From positions 1-48,955 of the forward strand of contig CAIFEZ010000014.1 in NCBI GenBank assembly GCA_903789595.1: a DNA stretch of 48,955 nucleotides, in the 5' to 3' direction. Positions 8,292-16,163 of the stretch are shown here, in pieces. The stretch comes from an uncultured eubacterium 1-6. GTDB taxonomy: Bacteria; Bacillota; Clostridia; Lachnospirales; Lachnospiraceae. How positions within the stretch are numbered: position 1 is the stretch's first letter; each line of letters starts with the position of its first letter. A program made the position numbers and the translations under genes. The notes below the pieces were generated by a model. It made no database searches, had not been told where the DNA came from, and was given only the letters and a program-made list of their open reading frames with translations.

Positions 8292-8447
8292 ATGAATATA
8301 TTTTCCGGAATCAGAGATCGCTGGAAAGCGTGGCTGAAGCGCATGGCGGATTCGAATAAAGAAGCATTTCACGGCGAGGTGCCGGACTGCTGCAAGCTGA
8401 AACAGCAAAATCAGCCGAAAAGCGAAGGCGGAGAAAACTGCCGGTGA
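8292..8447 (+). CDS. Small LDCC-motif-like putative metal-binding protein
   Basis: A 51-residue protein: NIFSGIRDRWKAWLKRMADS, then NKEAFHGEVPDCCKLKQQN and a polar tail ending ENCR. The pattern of a basic WLKRMA helix, an aromatic-glycine turn and a double cysteine matches the small LDCC-motif family seen widely in Lachnospiraceae, here with PDCC in place of LDCC. AAAGGAG at 8271-8277 precedes ATG 8292 with a rather long gap. The frame is open further upstream but that part has no ribosome site and is not family-like. The function of the family is unknown; metal binding is inferred from the cysteines. Confidence 0.65.
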   Translation: MNIFSGIRDRWKAWLKRMADSNKEAFHGEVPDCCKLKQQNQPKSEGGENCR

Positions 8448-8528
8448 TAAATGCCGGGGTGAAACCTCTGACCGAGGTACAGCGCTGTGAACAAGTACAC
8501 TTTTTGAGGGGATGAATGCAGGAATCAT

Positions 8529-9800
8529 ATGGAACGAAATATCGGTACTCTGTTGGTAATCGTAATTTGTGTAATATTGTCGGCGTATTTTTCGGCGACG
8601 GAGACGGCGTTTGCCTCGCTGAATCATATCCGGGTCAAGAATATGGCGGAGAAGGGAGACCGGCGGGCGATCCTCGTGATGAAGCTGCTGGACCGGTATG
8701 ACAGTGTTCTCTCCACAATCCTTGTCGGAAATAACGTGGTGAATATCGGCGCGACTTCTCTTGCAACCGTTTTTTTCGTGAGGATGCTGGGTGAGGATGC
8801 GGGTTCCGGCATTGCGACGCTGGTGACGACACTTGTGCTTCTGATTTTCGGTGAGATCTCTCCGAAGAGCATGGCGTCGGAGTTTCCGGAGCAGGTTGCG
8901 ATGTTTTCTGCGCCGCTTCTTCGCTGTATCATGGTGGTCCTGACACCGGTGAATTTTCTCTTCGGACTGTGGAAGAAGTTTCTGGCGAAGATCATCAAGG
9001 GCGAGGAGGACCGCGCGATTACGGATGAGGAGCTTCTGACGATCGTCGATGAGGCGGAGACCGGCGGCGGGATCGGCGAGGAGGAGAGTGATCTGATCCG
9101 TAATTCGATCGAGTTCCGTGATCAGGAGGCGGTCGATATTCTGACGCCGAGAGTGGACATCGTTGGCGTGGAGTACGGGACATCCAATCAGGAGATCGCG
9201 GATATTTTTGCCCAGACCGGCTATTCAAGGCTGCCGGTTTACCGGGAGGATATGGACCATATCACGGGCATTCTGTATGAAAAGGACTTCTACAACAAGA
9301 TTTTCGGCACGGACCGCACCATCGACGCTATCATCCGTCCGACGGTCTTTATCACAGAGCATAAGAAGATCGACGAGCTCCTGCGTGAGCTCCAGCAGAA
9401 GAAAATTCACCTGGCGGTCGTGGTCGACGAGTACGGCGGTACGGTCGGAATCGTGTCCATGGAGGATATCCTGGAGGAGCTGGTCGGAGAGATCTGGGAC
9501 GAGCACGACGAAATTGTGCAGGAGATTCGCAAGATTACGGACAGCGACTATGTCGTGGAGGGGTCCGCGAACCTCGAAAAGCTCTTCGATGAGATCGGCT
9601 GCGAGCGGGAGCATGATTCCATCACCGTGAGCGGCTGGATTCTGGAGATTGCAGGAAAGGTGCCGTCCCGCGGGGATGTGTATCACTATGAGAACATGAC
9701 CATCCGGATTCTGGAGATGGACGGTCACAGGGTCGGAAAGATCAAGCTCCATGTGGATCGCCCGTCAGCGGAAGAAGAGGACGAGGACGAGAAGTCATAA
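8529..9800 (+). CDS. CNNM/CorC-type hemolysin-family membrane protein
   Basis: 423 residues. The N-terminal DUF21/CNNM transmembrane domain (about 1-135) has three to four hydrophobic segments and the family sequence ATETAFASLNHIRVKNMAEKG with FGEISPKSMASEFPE. A CBS-domain pair follows (about 200-325: LTPRVDIVGVEY to VVDEYGGTVGIVSMEDILEE), then a C-terminal CorC_HlyC domain (about 335-415). Members export or control Mg2+ or Co2+; the old name hemolysin is not supported functionally. The tail is very acidic (SAEEEDEDEKS) and is echoed downstream of the stop. AGGA is the nearest ribosome site, eight bases before the ATG. Confidence 0.9.
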   Translation: MERNIGTLLVIVICVILSAYFSATETAFASLNHIRVKNMAEKGDRRAILVMKLLDRYDSVLSTILVGNNVVNIGATSLATVFFVRMLGEDAGSGIATLVTTLVLLIFGEISPKSMASEFPEQVAMFSAPLLRCIMVVLTPVNFLFGLWKKFLAKIIKGEEDRAITDEELLTIVDEAETGGGIGEEESDLIRNSIEFRDQEAVDILTPRVDIVGVEYGTSNQEIADIFAQTGYSRLPVYREDMDHITGILYEKDFYNKIFGTDRTIDAIIRPTVFITEHKKIDELLRELQQKKIHLAVVVDEYGGTVGIVSMEDILEELVGEIWDEHDEIVQEIRKITDSDYVVEGSANLEKLFDEIGCEREHDSITVSGWILEIAGKVPSRGDVYHYENMTIRILEMDGHRVGKIKLHVDRPSAEEEDEDEKS

Positions 9801-9880
9801 AACCGGCAGCAGCAGAACGGCGGAATTGAGCAGTGGCAGAATGATGCCGGAAATAAGGACGAGAAGTCATAAACGGCAGC
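9785..9880 (+). repeat. Duplicated 3' end of the CNNM gene
   Basis: GGACGAGAAGTCATAA, the last codons and the stop, occurs at 9785-9800 and again at 9857-9872 (period 72, in frame), each followed by an A/C-rich ACCGGCAGC-like stretch. A second short repeat, GATGCCGGAAAT, appears at 9843 and 9899. Confidence 0.8.
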
Positions 9881-9922
9881 TGATGCGGGTGCGGGAAGAT
9901 GCCGGAAATGATGCGGGAGAAA

Positions 9923-9950
9923 AGGCAGGTCGCGGACCTGTCTTTTTTTT
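9923..9950 (+). terminator. Rho-independent terminator after the CNNM gene
   Basis: GGCAGGTC and GACCTGTC form a stem around GCG, followed by eight T residues. Immediately after it, AAAAAGGAAATTCCTTTTT (about 9959-9977) is a second short palindrome. Confidence 0.8.
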
Positions 9951-10055
9951 AAAAATAAAAAAAGGAAATTCCTTTTTGCTGTTGTAAATATATAATAGAC
10001 GCTGTTCACAGCATTTCTGACAGACGGGAAGATTGCCGGATTGGAGGGCAGAACC

Positions 10056-11063
10056 GTGAATATCCGGGAAACGATTGAAGAAAATGAGATGGATGACCTG
10101 AGCCCTTACGCCGCCCACAGCCGGGAGACGCGGGGGCGCGACTGGCCGATCAGCGAGGATACTGTGCGGACGGATTATATGCGCGACCGCGACCGGATTC
10201 TGCACTGCAAGTCCTTCCGGAGACTGAAGGACAAGACGCAGGTGTTTCTGTCGCCGCAGGGAGATCATTACCGGACGAGACTGACGCATACGCTGGAGGT
10301 GTCACAGATTTCCAGAACGGCAGCGAAGGCGCTGCGTCTCAATGAGGATCTCGTGGAGGCGATTGCCCTGGGGCACGATCTGGGGCACACACCTTTCGGG
10401 CATGCCGGGGAGAGGACGCTGAACAGGCTCTGTCCGTCCGGCTTCCGTCACTATGAGCAGAGCCTTCGCGTGGTGGAGAAGCTGGAAAAGGACGGGGAGG
10501 GACTGAACCTCACCTGGGAGGTGCGGGACGGTATTCTGAATCATCAGATGAGTACGACGCCGCACACCCTGGAAGGCAAGATCGTGAGGATCTGCGATAA
10601 GATCGCGTATATCCATCACGATATGGACGACGCGCAGAGAGCAGGAATCATCAGCGAGGACGATATTCCGATCACGCTGCGGATGACGCTCGGCTATACA
10701 TCCCGCGAGAGGCTGAATACGCTGGTGATGGATCTGATCGCCAGCAGCCGGGACCGGGATGATATTCAGCAGTCGGAGCCGATCCGCGAGGCGATGATGA
10801 CCTTCCGCAAGCTGATGTTCGCGGATGTGTACACGAATCCGGTGGCGAAATCCGAGGAAATCAAGGTAGACCGGATGCTCACGGAAATGTACGGATACTA
10901 TGTTCAGCATACGGAGCTTCTAAAGGGAGAGTACCGCAAGATGCTGGAGCAGGGGGAAGCCCCGGAGAGGGTCGTCTGCGATTACATTTCCGGGATGACG
11001 GATCAGTACGCGATTCACAAGTTCCGGGAAATCTACATTCCGAAATCCTGGGATGTTTTATAA
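10056..11063 (+). CDS. dgt: dGTPase-like HD-domain phosphohydrolase
   Basis: A 335-residue cytoplasmic enzyme expected to cleave dGTP (or another dNTP) to the nucleoside and triphosphate. Its HD metal site is complete: TRLTHTLEVSQISR, ALGHDLGHTPFGHAGE, and KIAYIHHDMDDAQ. KSFRRLKDKTQVFLSPQGDH is the usual N-terminal signature of this subfamily. GTG 10056 is chosen because GGAGGG lies eight bases before it; the frame is open to a TTG at 10041. The gene is 81 bases ahead of dnaG, a common arrangement in Clostridia, so it may be transcribed with primase and sigma factor. Confidence 0.92.
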   Translation: MNIRETIEENEMDDLSPYAAHSRETRGRDWPISEDTVRTDYMRDRDRILHCKSFRRLKDKTQVFLSPQGDHYRTRLTHTLEVSQISRTAAKALRLNEDLVEAIALGHDLGHTPFGHAGERTLNRLCPSGFRHYEQSLRVVEKLEKDGEGLNLTWEVRDGILNHQMSTTPHTLEGKIVRICDKIAYIHHDMDDAQRAGIISEDDIPITLRMTLGYTSRERLNTLVMDLIASSRDRDDIQQSEPIREAMMTFRKLMFADVYTNPVAKSEEIKVDRMLTEMYGYYVQHTELLKGEYRKMLEQGEAPERVVCDYISGMTDQYAIHKFREIYIPKSWDVL

Positions 11064-11075
11064 GATGTTTTATTA
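11052..11075 (+). repeat. 12-base tandem echo of the dgt stop
   Basis: GATGTTTTATAA (the last dgt codons and TAA) is followed at once by GATGTTTTATTA. This is the shortest example of the stop-codon echo pattern in the window. Confidence 0.6.
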
Positions 11076-11144
11076 CATGGTGCATCGCAGGACTCATACA
11101 GGAGTAAGCTTTCGGGATACCGATGAATACTGACAGGAGGAAGT

Positions 11145-12935
11145 ATGCGATATACAGATGAGGTCATCGAAGATGTCCGCGAACGGAATGACATCGTGGA
11201 TGTGATCTCTCAATATGTAAAGCTTCAGAAGCGGGGCAGCAATTACTTCGGGCTGTGTCCGTTTCACAATGAAAAATCGCCGTCCTTCTCGGTGAGCCGT
11301 GACAAGCAGATGTACTACTGCTTCGGCTGCGGAAAGGGCGGAAACGTATATACCTTTCTGATGGAGTATGAAAATTTCAGCTTTCAGGAGGCAATCAAGG
11401 CCCTGGCGGACCGGGCGGGCGTAAAGCTTCCGGAGGCGGAGTACTCCAGAGAGGAGCGGGAAGAGCAGGACAAGCGGTCCGGACTTCTGGAAATCAACAA
11501 ACAGGCGGCGCTGTATTTTTACTCCAGACTGCATTCTCCGGCGGGACAGGCCGGTCTTGCGTATCTGCAGGGCCGCGGGCTTACCGAAGAGACCATGCGG
11601 AATTTCGGGCTGGGCTACGCCGACAAATACAGCAGCGATCTCTATAAGTTTCTGAAACAGAAAGGATACAGCGACGGCATTCTCAAGGAATCCGGGCTGT
11701 TTCATGTCGATGAGAAACGGGGATTTTCGGACAAGTTCTGGAACCGGGTCATGTTCCCGATCATGGACGCGAACAGCCGGGTGATCGGCTTCGGTGGCCG
11801 GGTGATGGGAGACGGCAAACCGAAGTATCTGAACTCGCCGGAGACGCTGATCTTCGACAAGAGCCGGAATCTGTACGGACTCAATGTGGCGAGAAGAACG
11901 CGGCGGAAGAATTTTATCATCTGTGAGGGCTACATGGATGTCATTTCCATGCACCAGGCGGGATATACGAACGCGGTCGCCTCGCTCGGAACGGCGTTGA
12001 CCTCGCAGCAGTGCTCGCTGATGAGCCGGTTCACGAAGCAGGTTCTGGTGATCTACGATATGGACGGCGCCGGTGTGAAGGCGGCCCTCCGCGCGATTCC
12101 AATGCTGCGGACGGCGGGGCTCTCCACAAAGGTGGTAAACCTGAGGCCCCACAAGGATCCGGATGAATTTATCAAGGCCGAGGGAGCAGAGGCGTTCGAG
12201 CAGCGGCTGGAGGAAGCGGAGAACAGCTTCCTCTTCATGGTCCGCATGACCGAACAGAATTATGACATGAACGACCCCGGCGAACGGAGCAGATTTTTCC
12301 ACGAGGTGGCGGTCATGCTTCTGGAGATTGAGGATGAGATCGAGAGGAACAGCTATACCGAGGCGATCGCGAGAAAATATCACATCGAGCAGAGCATGCT
12401 GGTGTCTCAGGTCAACCGGGAGGCGCTGAAGGGCGTAGGAAGAACCGAGATCCGGGCGCCGAAGAGCACCGACGTGCGCAGGCAGAAGGCTGCCATGGCA
12501 GCGGCTCCGGCGGATAAGGAACAGAAGCTGATGCTCACCTGGATCGCGGGGCAGCCGGGACTTCTGGAACGGCTGAAGGACTACCTCTCACCGGCGGATT
12601 TCACCAACCCGATGTACAGGGAGGTCGCCGTGATGGTTTGGGAGCAGGCCGCGAAGGGCAGGATCAGCCCGGCTGCGATTATCAATCATTTCGAGGACAG
12701 CGCGCAGCAGACAGAGGCCGCCTCGCTTTTCAATACGGACATCACGCTCGACAGCCCGGCGGACCGGAAGAAGGCGCTCTTCGATGTACTGTGCCGCATG
12801 AAGCGGCAGAGCATAGACAAGAGAGCCGACGAGCTGGACCCGTCGGACATGCAGGGGTTCCTGAAGATCATGGACGAGAGAAAAAAACTCGATCAGCTTC
12901 GGGCGAGAGGACTGCCGGACAATATTTTTTCATAA
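11145..12935 (+). CDS. dnaG: DNA primase
   Basis: Makes RNA primers at the replication fork. The 596-residue protein has a CHC2 zinc finger near residues 40-64 (CPFHNEKSPSFSV to YYCFGCGKGG), the primase core with GLGYADKYSSDLYKFL and FGGRVMGDGKPKYLNSPET, a Toprim domain with ICEGYMDVISMHQAG and IYDMDGAG (about 255-335), and a C-terminal helicase-binding region from about 450. AGGAGG lies just ahead of the ATG. It sits between dgt and rpoD, the classical macromolecular-synthesis arrangement without rpsU. Confidence 0.97.
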   Translation: MRYTDEVIEDVRERNDIVDVISQYVKLQKRGSNYFGLCPFHNEKSPSFSVSRDKQMYYCFGCGKGGNVYTFLMEYENFSFQEAIKALADRAGVKLPEAEYSREEREEQDKRSGLLEINKQAALYFYSRLHSPAGQAGLAYLQGRGLTEETMRNFGLGYADKYSSDLYKFLKQKGYSDGILKESGLFHVDEKRGFSDKFWNRVMFPIMDANSRVIGFGGRVMGDGKPKYLNSPETLIFDKSRNLYGLNVARRTRRKNFIICEGYMDVISMHQAGYTNAVASLGTALTSQQCSLMSRFTKQVLVIYDMDGAGVKAALRAIPMLRTAGLSTKVVNLRPHKDPDEFIKAEGAEAFEQRLEEAENSFLFMVRMTEQNYDMNDPGERSRFFHEVAVMLLEIEDEIERNSYTEAIARKYHIEQSMLVSQVNREALKGVGRTEIRAPKSTDVRRQKAAMAAAPADKEQKLMLTWIAGQPGLLERLKDYLSPADFTNPMYREVAVMVWEQAAKGRISPAAIINHFEDSAQQTEAASLFNTDITLDSPADRKKALFDVLCRMKRQSIDKRADELDPSDMQGFLKIMDERKKLDQLRARGLPDNIFS

Positions 12936-12993
12936 TCCGGTAATCATCATCAACAATCATTCATAGAATGTGAGCAAGAAGAAGGAGAATTTC

Positions 12994-14121
12994 ATGGAAG
13001 CAGATAACAAGAAATTGCTGGAGAAAACCAAAAGCCTCATTGAGGTAGCCAAGAAGAAGAAAAACGCTCTCGAGTACACAGAGATCGTCGAGTATTACAA
13101 GGACATGAACCTCAATGACAAGCAGATCAAGATGGTTGTGGCATATCTGGAGGATCATGACATTGATGTTCTCCGCATTCAGAGCGAGGATGAGGAGCCC
13201 AATGACGACATGCTCCTTCTCAGCGAAGAGGGGGAGGACGAGACCGACGAGACCGATGTCGAGAATATCGACCTGACGGTTCCGGAGGGCGTCAGCATCG
13301 AAGATCCGGTCCGCATGTATCTGAAGGAAATCGGTAAGGTTCCGCTTCTGACCGCAGATGAGGAAATCGAGCTTGCCAAGCGGATGGAGAACGGAGATGA
13401 AAATGCGAAGAAGCGTCTGGCGGAAGCAAACCTTCGTCTGGTAGTTTCCATCGCGAAGCGGTATGTGGGACGGGGCATGCTCTTCCTGGATCTGATTCAG
13501 GAAGGAAACCTCGGACTGATCAAGGCCGTAGAAAAATTTGATTACCGGAAGGGCTACAAATTCTCAACTTACGCGACATGGTGGATCCGCCAGGCCATCA
13601 CGAGAGCGATTGCCGATCAGGCCCGCACCATCCGTATCCCGGTGCATATGGTAGAGACGATCAACAAGCTGATCCGCGTCTCCCGTCAGCTGCTCCAGGA
13701 GCTCGGCCGTGAGCCTACGCCGGAGGAGATTGCGAAGGAAATGAATATGTCGGTGGAACGTGTGCGTGAGATCCTGAAGATTTCCCAGGAGCCGGTGTCT
13801 CTCGAGACCCCCATCGGCGAGGAAGAGGACAGCCATCTGGGCGACTTCATTCAGGACGACAACGTTCCGGTACCGGCGGACGCGGCTGCCTTCACGATGC
13901 TGAAGGAGCAGCTGGAGGAGGTTCTCGGGACGCTGACTGAGAGAGAGCAGAAGGTTCTGCGTCTCCGCTTCGGTCTCGATGACGGAAGAGCCAGAACCCT
14001 TGAGGAGGTCGGAAAGGAATTCAATGTCACCCGTGAGCGTATCCGTCAGATTGAGGCGAAGGCGCTCCGGAAGCTGCGTCATCCGAGCCGCAGCAGAAAG
14101 CTGAAGGACTATCTGGACTGA
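12994..14121 (+). CDS. rpoD: Housekeeping RNA polymerase sigma factor RpoD/SigA
   Basis: The principal sigma-70 factor, 375 residues. Region 1.1 is present (first ~75 residues, acidic linker after it), region 1.2 reads [20 protein letters not shown], region 2 has [20 protein letters not shown] and [20 protein letters not shown], region 3 [18 protein letters not shown], and region 4.2 [23 protein letters not shown] 12994 has AAGGAG six bases ahead; a GTG at 12970 in the same frame is less likely. The end of the gene is followed by a four-copy echo repeat that reaches the trmK start. Confidence 0.97.
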   Translation: MEADNKKLLEKTKSLIEVAKKKKNALEYTEIVEYYKDMNLNDKQIKMVVAYLEDHDIDVLRIQSEDEEPNDDMLLLSEEGEDETDETDVENIDLTVPEGVSIEDPVRMYLKEIGKVPLLTADEEIELAKRMENGDENAKKRLAEANLRLVVSIAKRYVGRGMLFLDLIQEGNLGLIKAVEKFDYRKGYKFSTYATWWIRQAITRAIADQARTIRIPVHMVETINKLIRVSRQLLQELGREPTPEEIAKEMNMSVERVREILKISQEPVSLETPIGEEEDSHLGDFIQDDNVPVPADAAAFTMLKEQLEEVLGTLTEREQKVLRLRFGLDDGRARTLEEVGKEFNVTRERIRQIEAKALRKLRHPSRSRKLKDYLD

Positions 14122-14280
14122 TCCGCCGACTTGCGACAGAAGGCGGGAGGGCTTCTCCGGACTGATCTGCCGATCAACGACAGAAGGCAGAAAGACTGGC
14201 CGGACTGATCTGGCAGTCAACAGCGGAAGGCGGAAAGACTGGCCGGACTGATCTGCCGGTCAACAGCAGAAGGCGGGAGG
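14113..14280 (+). repeat. Four-copy tandem repeat from the rpoD stop to trmK
   Basis: Units begin with C(T/C)GGACTGATC at 14113, 14157, 14200 and 14243 (periods 44, 43, 43). The first includes the last rpoD codons and TGA. Units end in GGCGGGAGG or GGC(A/G)(G/A)AAAG; the intact GGCGGGAGG of the last copy is the ribosome site of trmK. The whole intergenic region is made of this repeat. Confidence 0.85.
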
Positions 14281-14286
14281 ATTATC

Positions 14287-15009
14287 TTGACGAATACACC
14301 GATCATCAACAAAATGTCAGAGCGGCTTCTGGCGGTGGCATCTCTGGTGACGCCGGGCAGCAGAACCGCGGATATCGGAACCGACCACGGATATGTGCCG
14401 GTATATCTGGTGGAAAACGGAATTGTGCCGTCCGCCGTCGCGATGGATGTGAGAAAGGGACCGCTCGCCAGAGCAAAGGAGACGGTGGCCGGCGCCGGGC
14501 TCTCGGACCGTATCGGGCTGCGGCTCTCGGACGGCCTGGAAATGCTGCAGCCGGGGGAAGCGGATACGGCCGTGATCGCGGGGATGGGCGGCATGCTGAT
14601 CTGCCGCATCCTGACATCACATCCGGAGACGACAGCGTCCCTGAAAGAGCTCGTGCTGGAACCTCAGTCGGAGACGGATAAGGTCCGCCGGCTGCTGCCG
14701 GAAATCGGATTCGCGATCACGGATGAAAGAATGATCTTCGAGGACGGAAAATACTACCCGGTGATCAAGGCAGAGAAGCAGGCTGCTTCTCCGGCGGCCC
14801 TCAGTGAAATGGAAGTGCACTTCGGCCCGGTTCTGCTTCAGCGCAGAGATCCCATCCTGAGGAAGTATCTCGCGTGGCAGATCCAGGTCAGCGAGCAGAT
14901 CGCGGGACGCCTTGCAGCGGCGGGCAGCGAAAATTCCATGCAGAGACTTCAGGAAGTAAAGGAGGAACTGCGGCTTCTTCTGGCCGCATACAGCAGATAT
15001 GAAATGTGA
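14287..15009 (+). CDS. trmK: tRNA (adenine(22)-N(1))-methyltransferase TrmK
   Basis: A 240-residue SAM-dependent enzyme that methylates N1 of A22 in tRNA. The class I SAM motif is GSRTADIGTDHGYVPVYLVE at about 20-40, followed by VAMDVRKGPLARAKE and AGMGGMLICRIL in the catalytic domain; the C-terminal third is helical, as in TrmK. The start is a TTG at 14287, six bases after GGGAGG. The start depends on this site because no ATG is nearby. It overlaps the next gene by 11 bases, so translation is likely coupled. Confidence 0.9.
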   Translation: MTNTPIINKMSERLLAVASLVTPGSRTADIGTDHGYVPVYLVENGIVPSAVAMDVRKGPLARAKETVAGAGLSDRIGLRLSDGLEMLQPGEADTAVIAGMGGMLICRILTSHPETTASLKELVLEPQSETDKVRRLLPEIGFAITDERMIFEDGKYYPVIKAEKQAASPAALSEMEVHFGPVLLQRRDPILRKYLAWQIQVSEQIAGRLAAAGSENSMQRLQEVKEELRLLLAAYSRYEM

Positions 15010-15817
15010 AGAGATTATTCAGAGACTGGAACAGAGATATCCGTTAACCTGCGCGGAGGAATGGGACAACCCGGGCCTCCAGGTGGGACGCAGGAACCGT
15101 GAGGTCCGGAAGATCTTCGTTGCTCTGGACGCGACGGAGCAGACGATCCGGGAAGCTGTGGAGTGGGGAGCTGACCTGATGATCACGCATCACCCGCTGC
15201 TGTTTCACAGTATCAGCCAGGTCAATGACGACAGCTTTATCGGCAGACGAGTCCTCACTCTGATTGAAAATGACGTGAACTGCTACGCAATGCACACGAA
15301 TTTCGACGTGCTTAAAATGGCAGAGCTCAACGAGAATCAGCTGAAGCTGCAGAATGCGCATGTTCTGGACGTCATCCGCGAGAATGAGGGCGTCGAGGAG
15401 GGCATCGGACGGGTCGGTGATCTGAAAGAGCCGATGACACTGTACGATTTTGCGGTGGCGGCCAGACGCGCCTTCGGCCTTTCCACGGTGCGCTGCTACG
15501 GGCTGAATGAAACAGAAGAGAATGAGGATTCATCCGAAGACGGTGAAGTGATGGTCAGCCGTGTGGCGGTCTGCGGCGGATCCGGAAAGAGCCTGATCGA
15601 CCGGGCAATTGAAGAGGGCGCGCAGGTTCTGGTGACCGGAGACGTAGACTATCACAGCGCGATCGACGCCATGGCGAAGGGACTCTATATCATCGACGCG
15701 GGACACTACGGCACCGAGTACTGCTTCATCGACTACATGGTGAAGAAGCTGACCAAGCTGTTCCCGGAGTGCAAGGTCCGCGGGGCAAAGATCATACAGC
15801 CGTTCACGGTGATCTGA
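14999..15817 (+). CDS. Nif3-like dinuclear metal centre hexameric protein
   Basis: 272 residues of the NIF3/DUF34 family, homohexamers with a two-metal site; proposed GTP cyclohydrolase I type 2-like activity is not established. Metal-ligand motifs are all readable: EWDNPGLQVG, MITHHPLLFHS, AMHTNFDV, TGDVDYHSA and DAGHYGTEY. It overlaps trmK by 11 bases, a pairing conserved in Firmicutes. Its last codons and stop are repeated twice more downstream with a 33-base period. Confidence 0.92.
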   Translation: MKCEEIIQRLEQRYPLTCAEEWDNPGLQVGRRNREVRKIFVALDATEQTIREAVEWGADLMITHHPLLFHSISQVNDDSFIGRRVLTLIENDVNCYAMHTNFDVLKMAELNENQLKLQNAHVLDVIRENEGVEEGIGRVGDLKEPMTLYDFAVAARRAFGLSTVRCYGLNETEENEDSSEDGEVMVSRVAVCGGSGKSLIDRAIEEGAQVLVTGDVDYHSAIDAMAKGLYIIDAGHYGTEYCFIDYMVKKLTKLFPECKVRGAKIIQPFTVI

Positions 15818-15890
15818 GCAAGGATTGTACCTTCGTTTACGGTGATATGAGAAAGAATTATTCCGCCGTTTACAGTGATCTGAGCTAAGA
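15801..15890 (+). repeat. Three-copy in-frame echo of the Nif3-like gene end
   Basis: CGTT(C/T)AC(G/A)GTGAT(C/A)TGAG occurs at 15801, 15834 and 15867, exactly 33 bases apart. The first copy is the coding end with its TGA; because 33 is a multiple of three, each later copy repeats the stop in the same frame. Confidence 0.85.
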
Positions 15891-15918
15891 TAATATTGAC
15901 CGAAAGGGAAGGAAAACA

Positions 15919-15957
15919 GGCGGAAAGCTCTGGAATGTATGACAGAGTGTTTCCGCC
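15919..15957 (+). terminator. Strong hairpin in the nucleoside kinase leader
   Basis: GGCGGAAA pairs with TTTCCGCC, and inside it CTCTG with CAGAG, around a ten-base loop. No T-run follows, so it may be an attenuator or RNA-stability element instead of a terminator. Confidence 0.45.
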
Positions 15958-15958
15958 C

Positions 15959-16053
15959 GTTCCATATATTTGTAACGTTCTATATATATTTGTAACGTTC
16001 CATATATTTTTGTAACGCTCCATATACCTGTAACATTTCATATACTTGTAATA
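15959..16053 (+). repeat. Five tandem copies of an 18-20 base AT-rich unit
   Basis: Units of the form G(T/C)TCCATATATTTGTAAC start at 15959, 15977, 15997, 16017 and 16035. Copy length varies by slippage in the TATATT part. They lie directly after the hairpin and about 110 bases before the kinase start. Confidence 0.8.
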
Positions 16054-16163
16054 TAAAGAAAGCATGCACGGATGCCCGGCAGACCGGAATGAAGCAGCTA
16101 GACTGTCATTGGAAAATCGGATGAATATTGACATATGCAGAAGTTTCGATTGAGGTGAATTTA

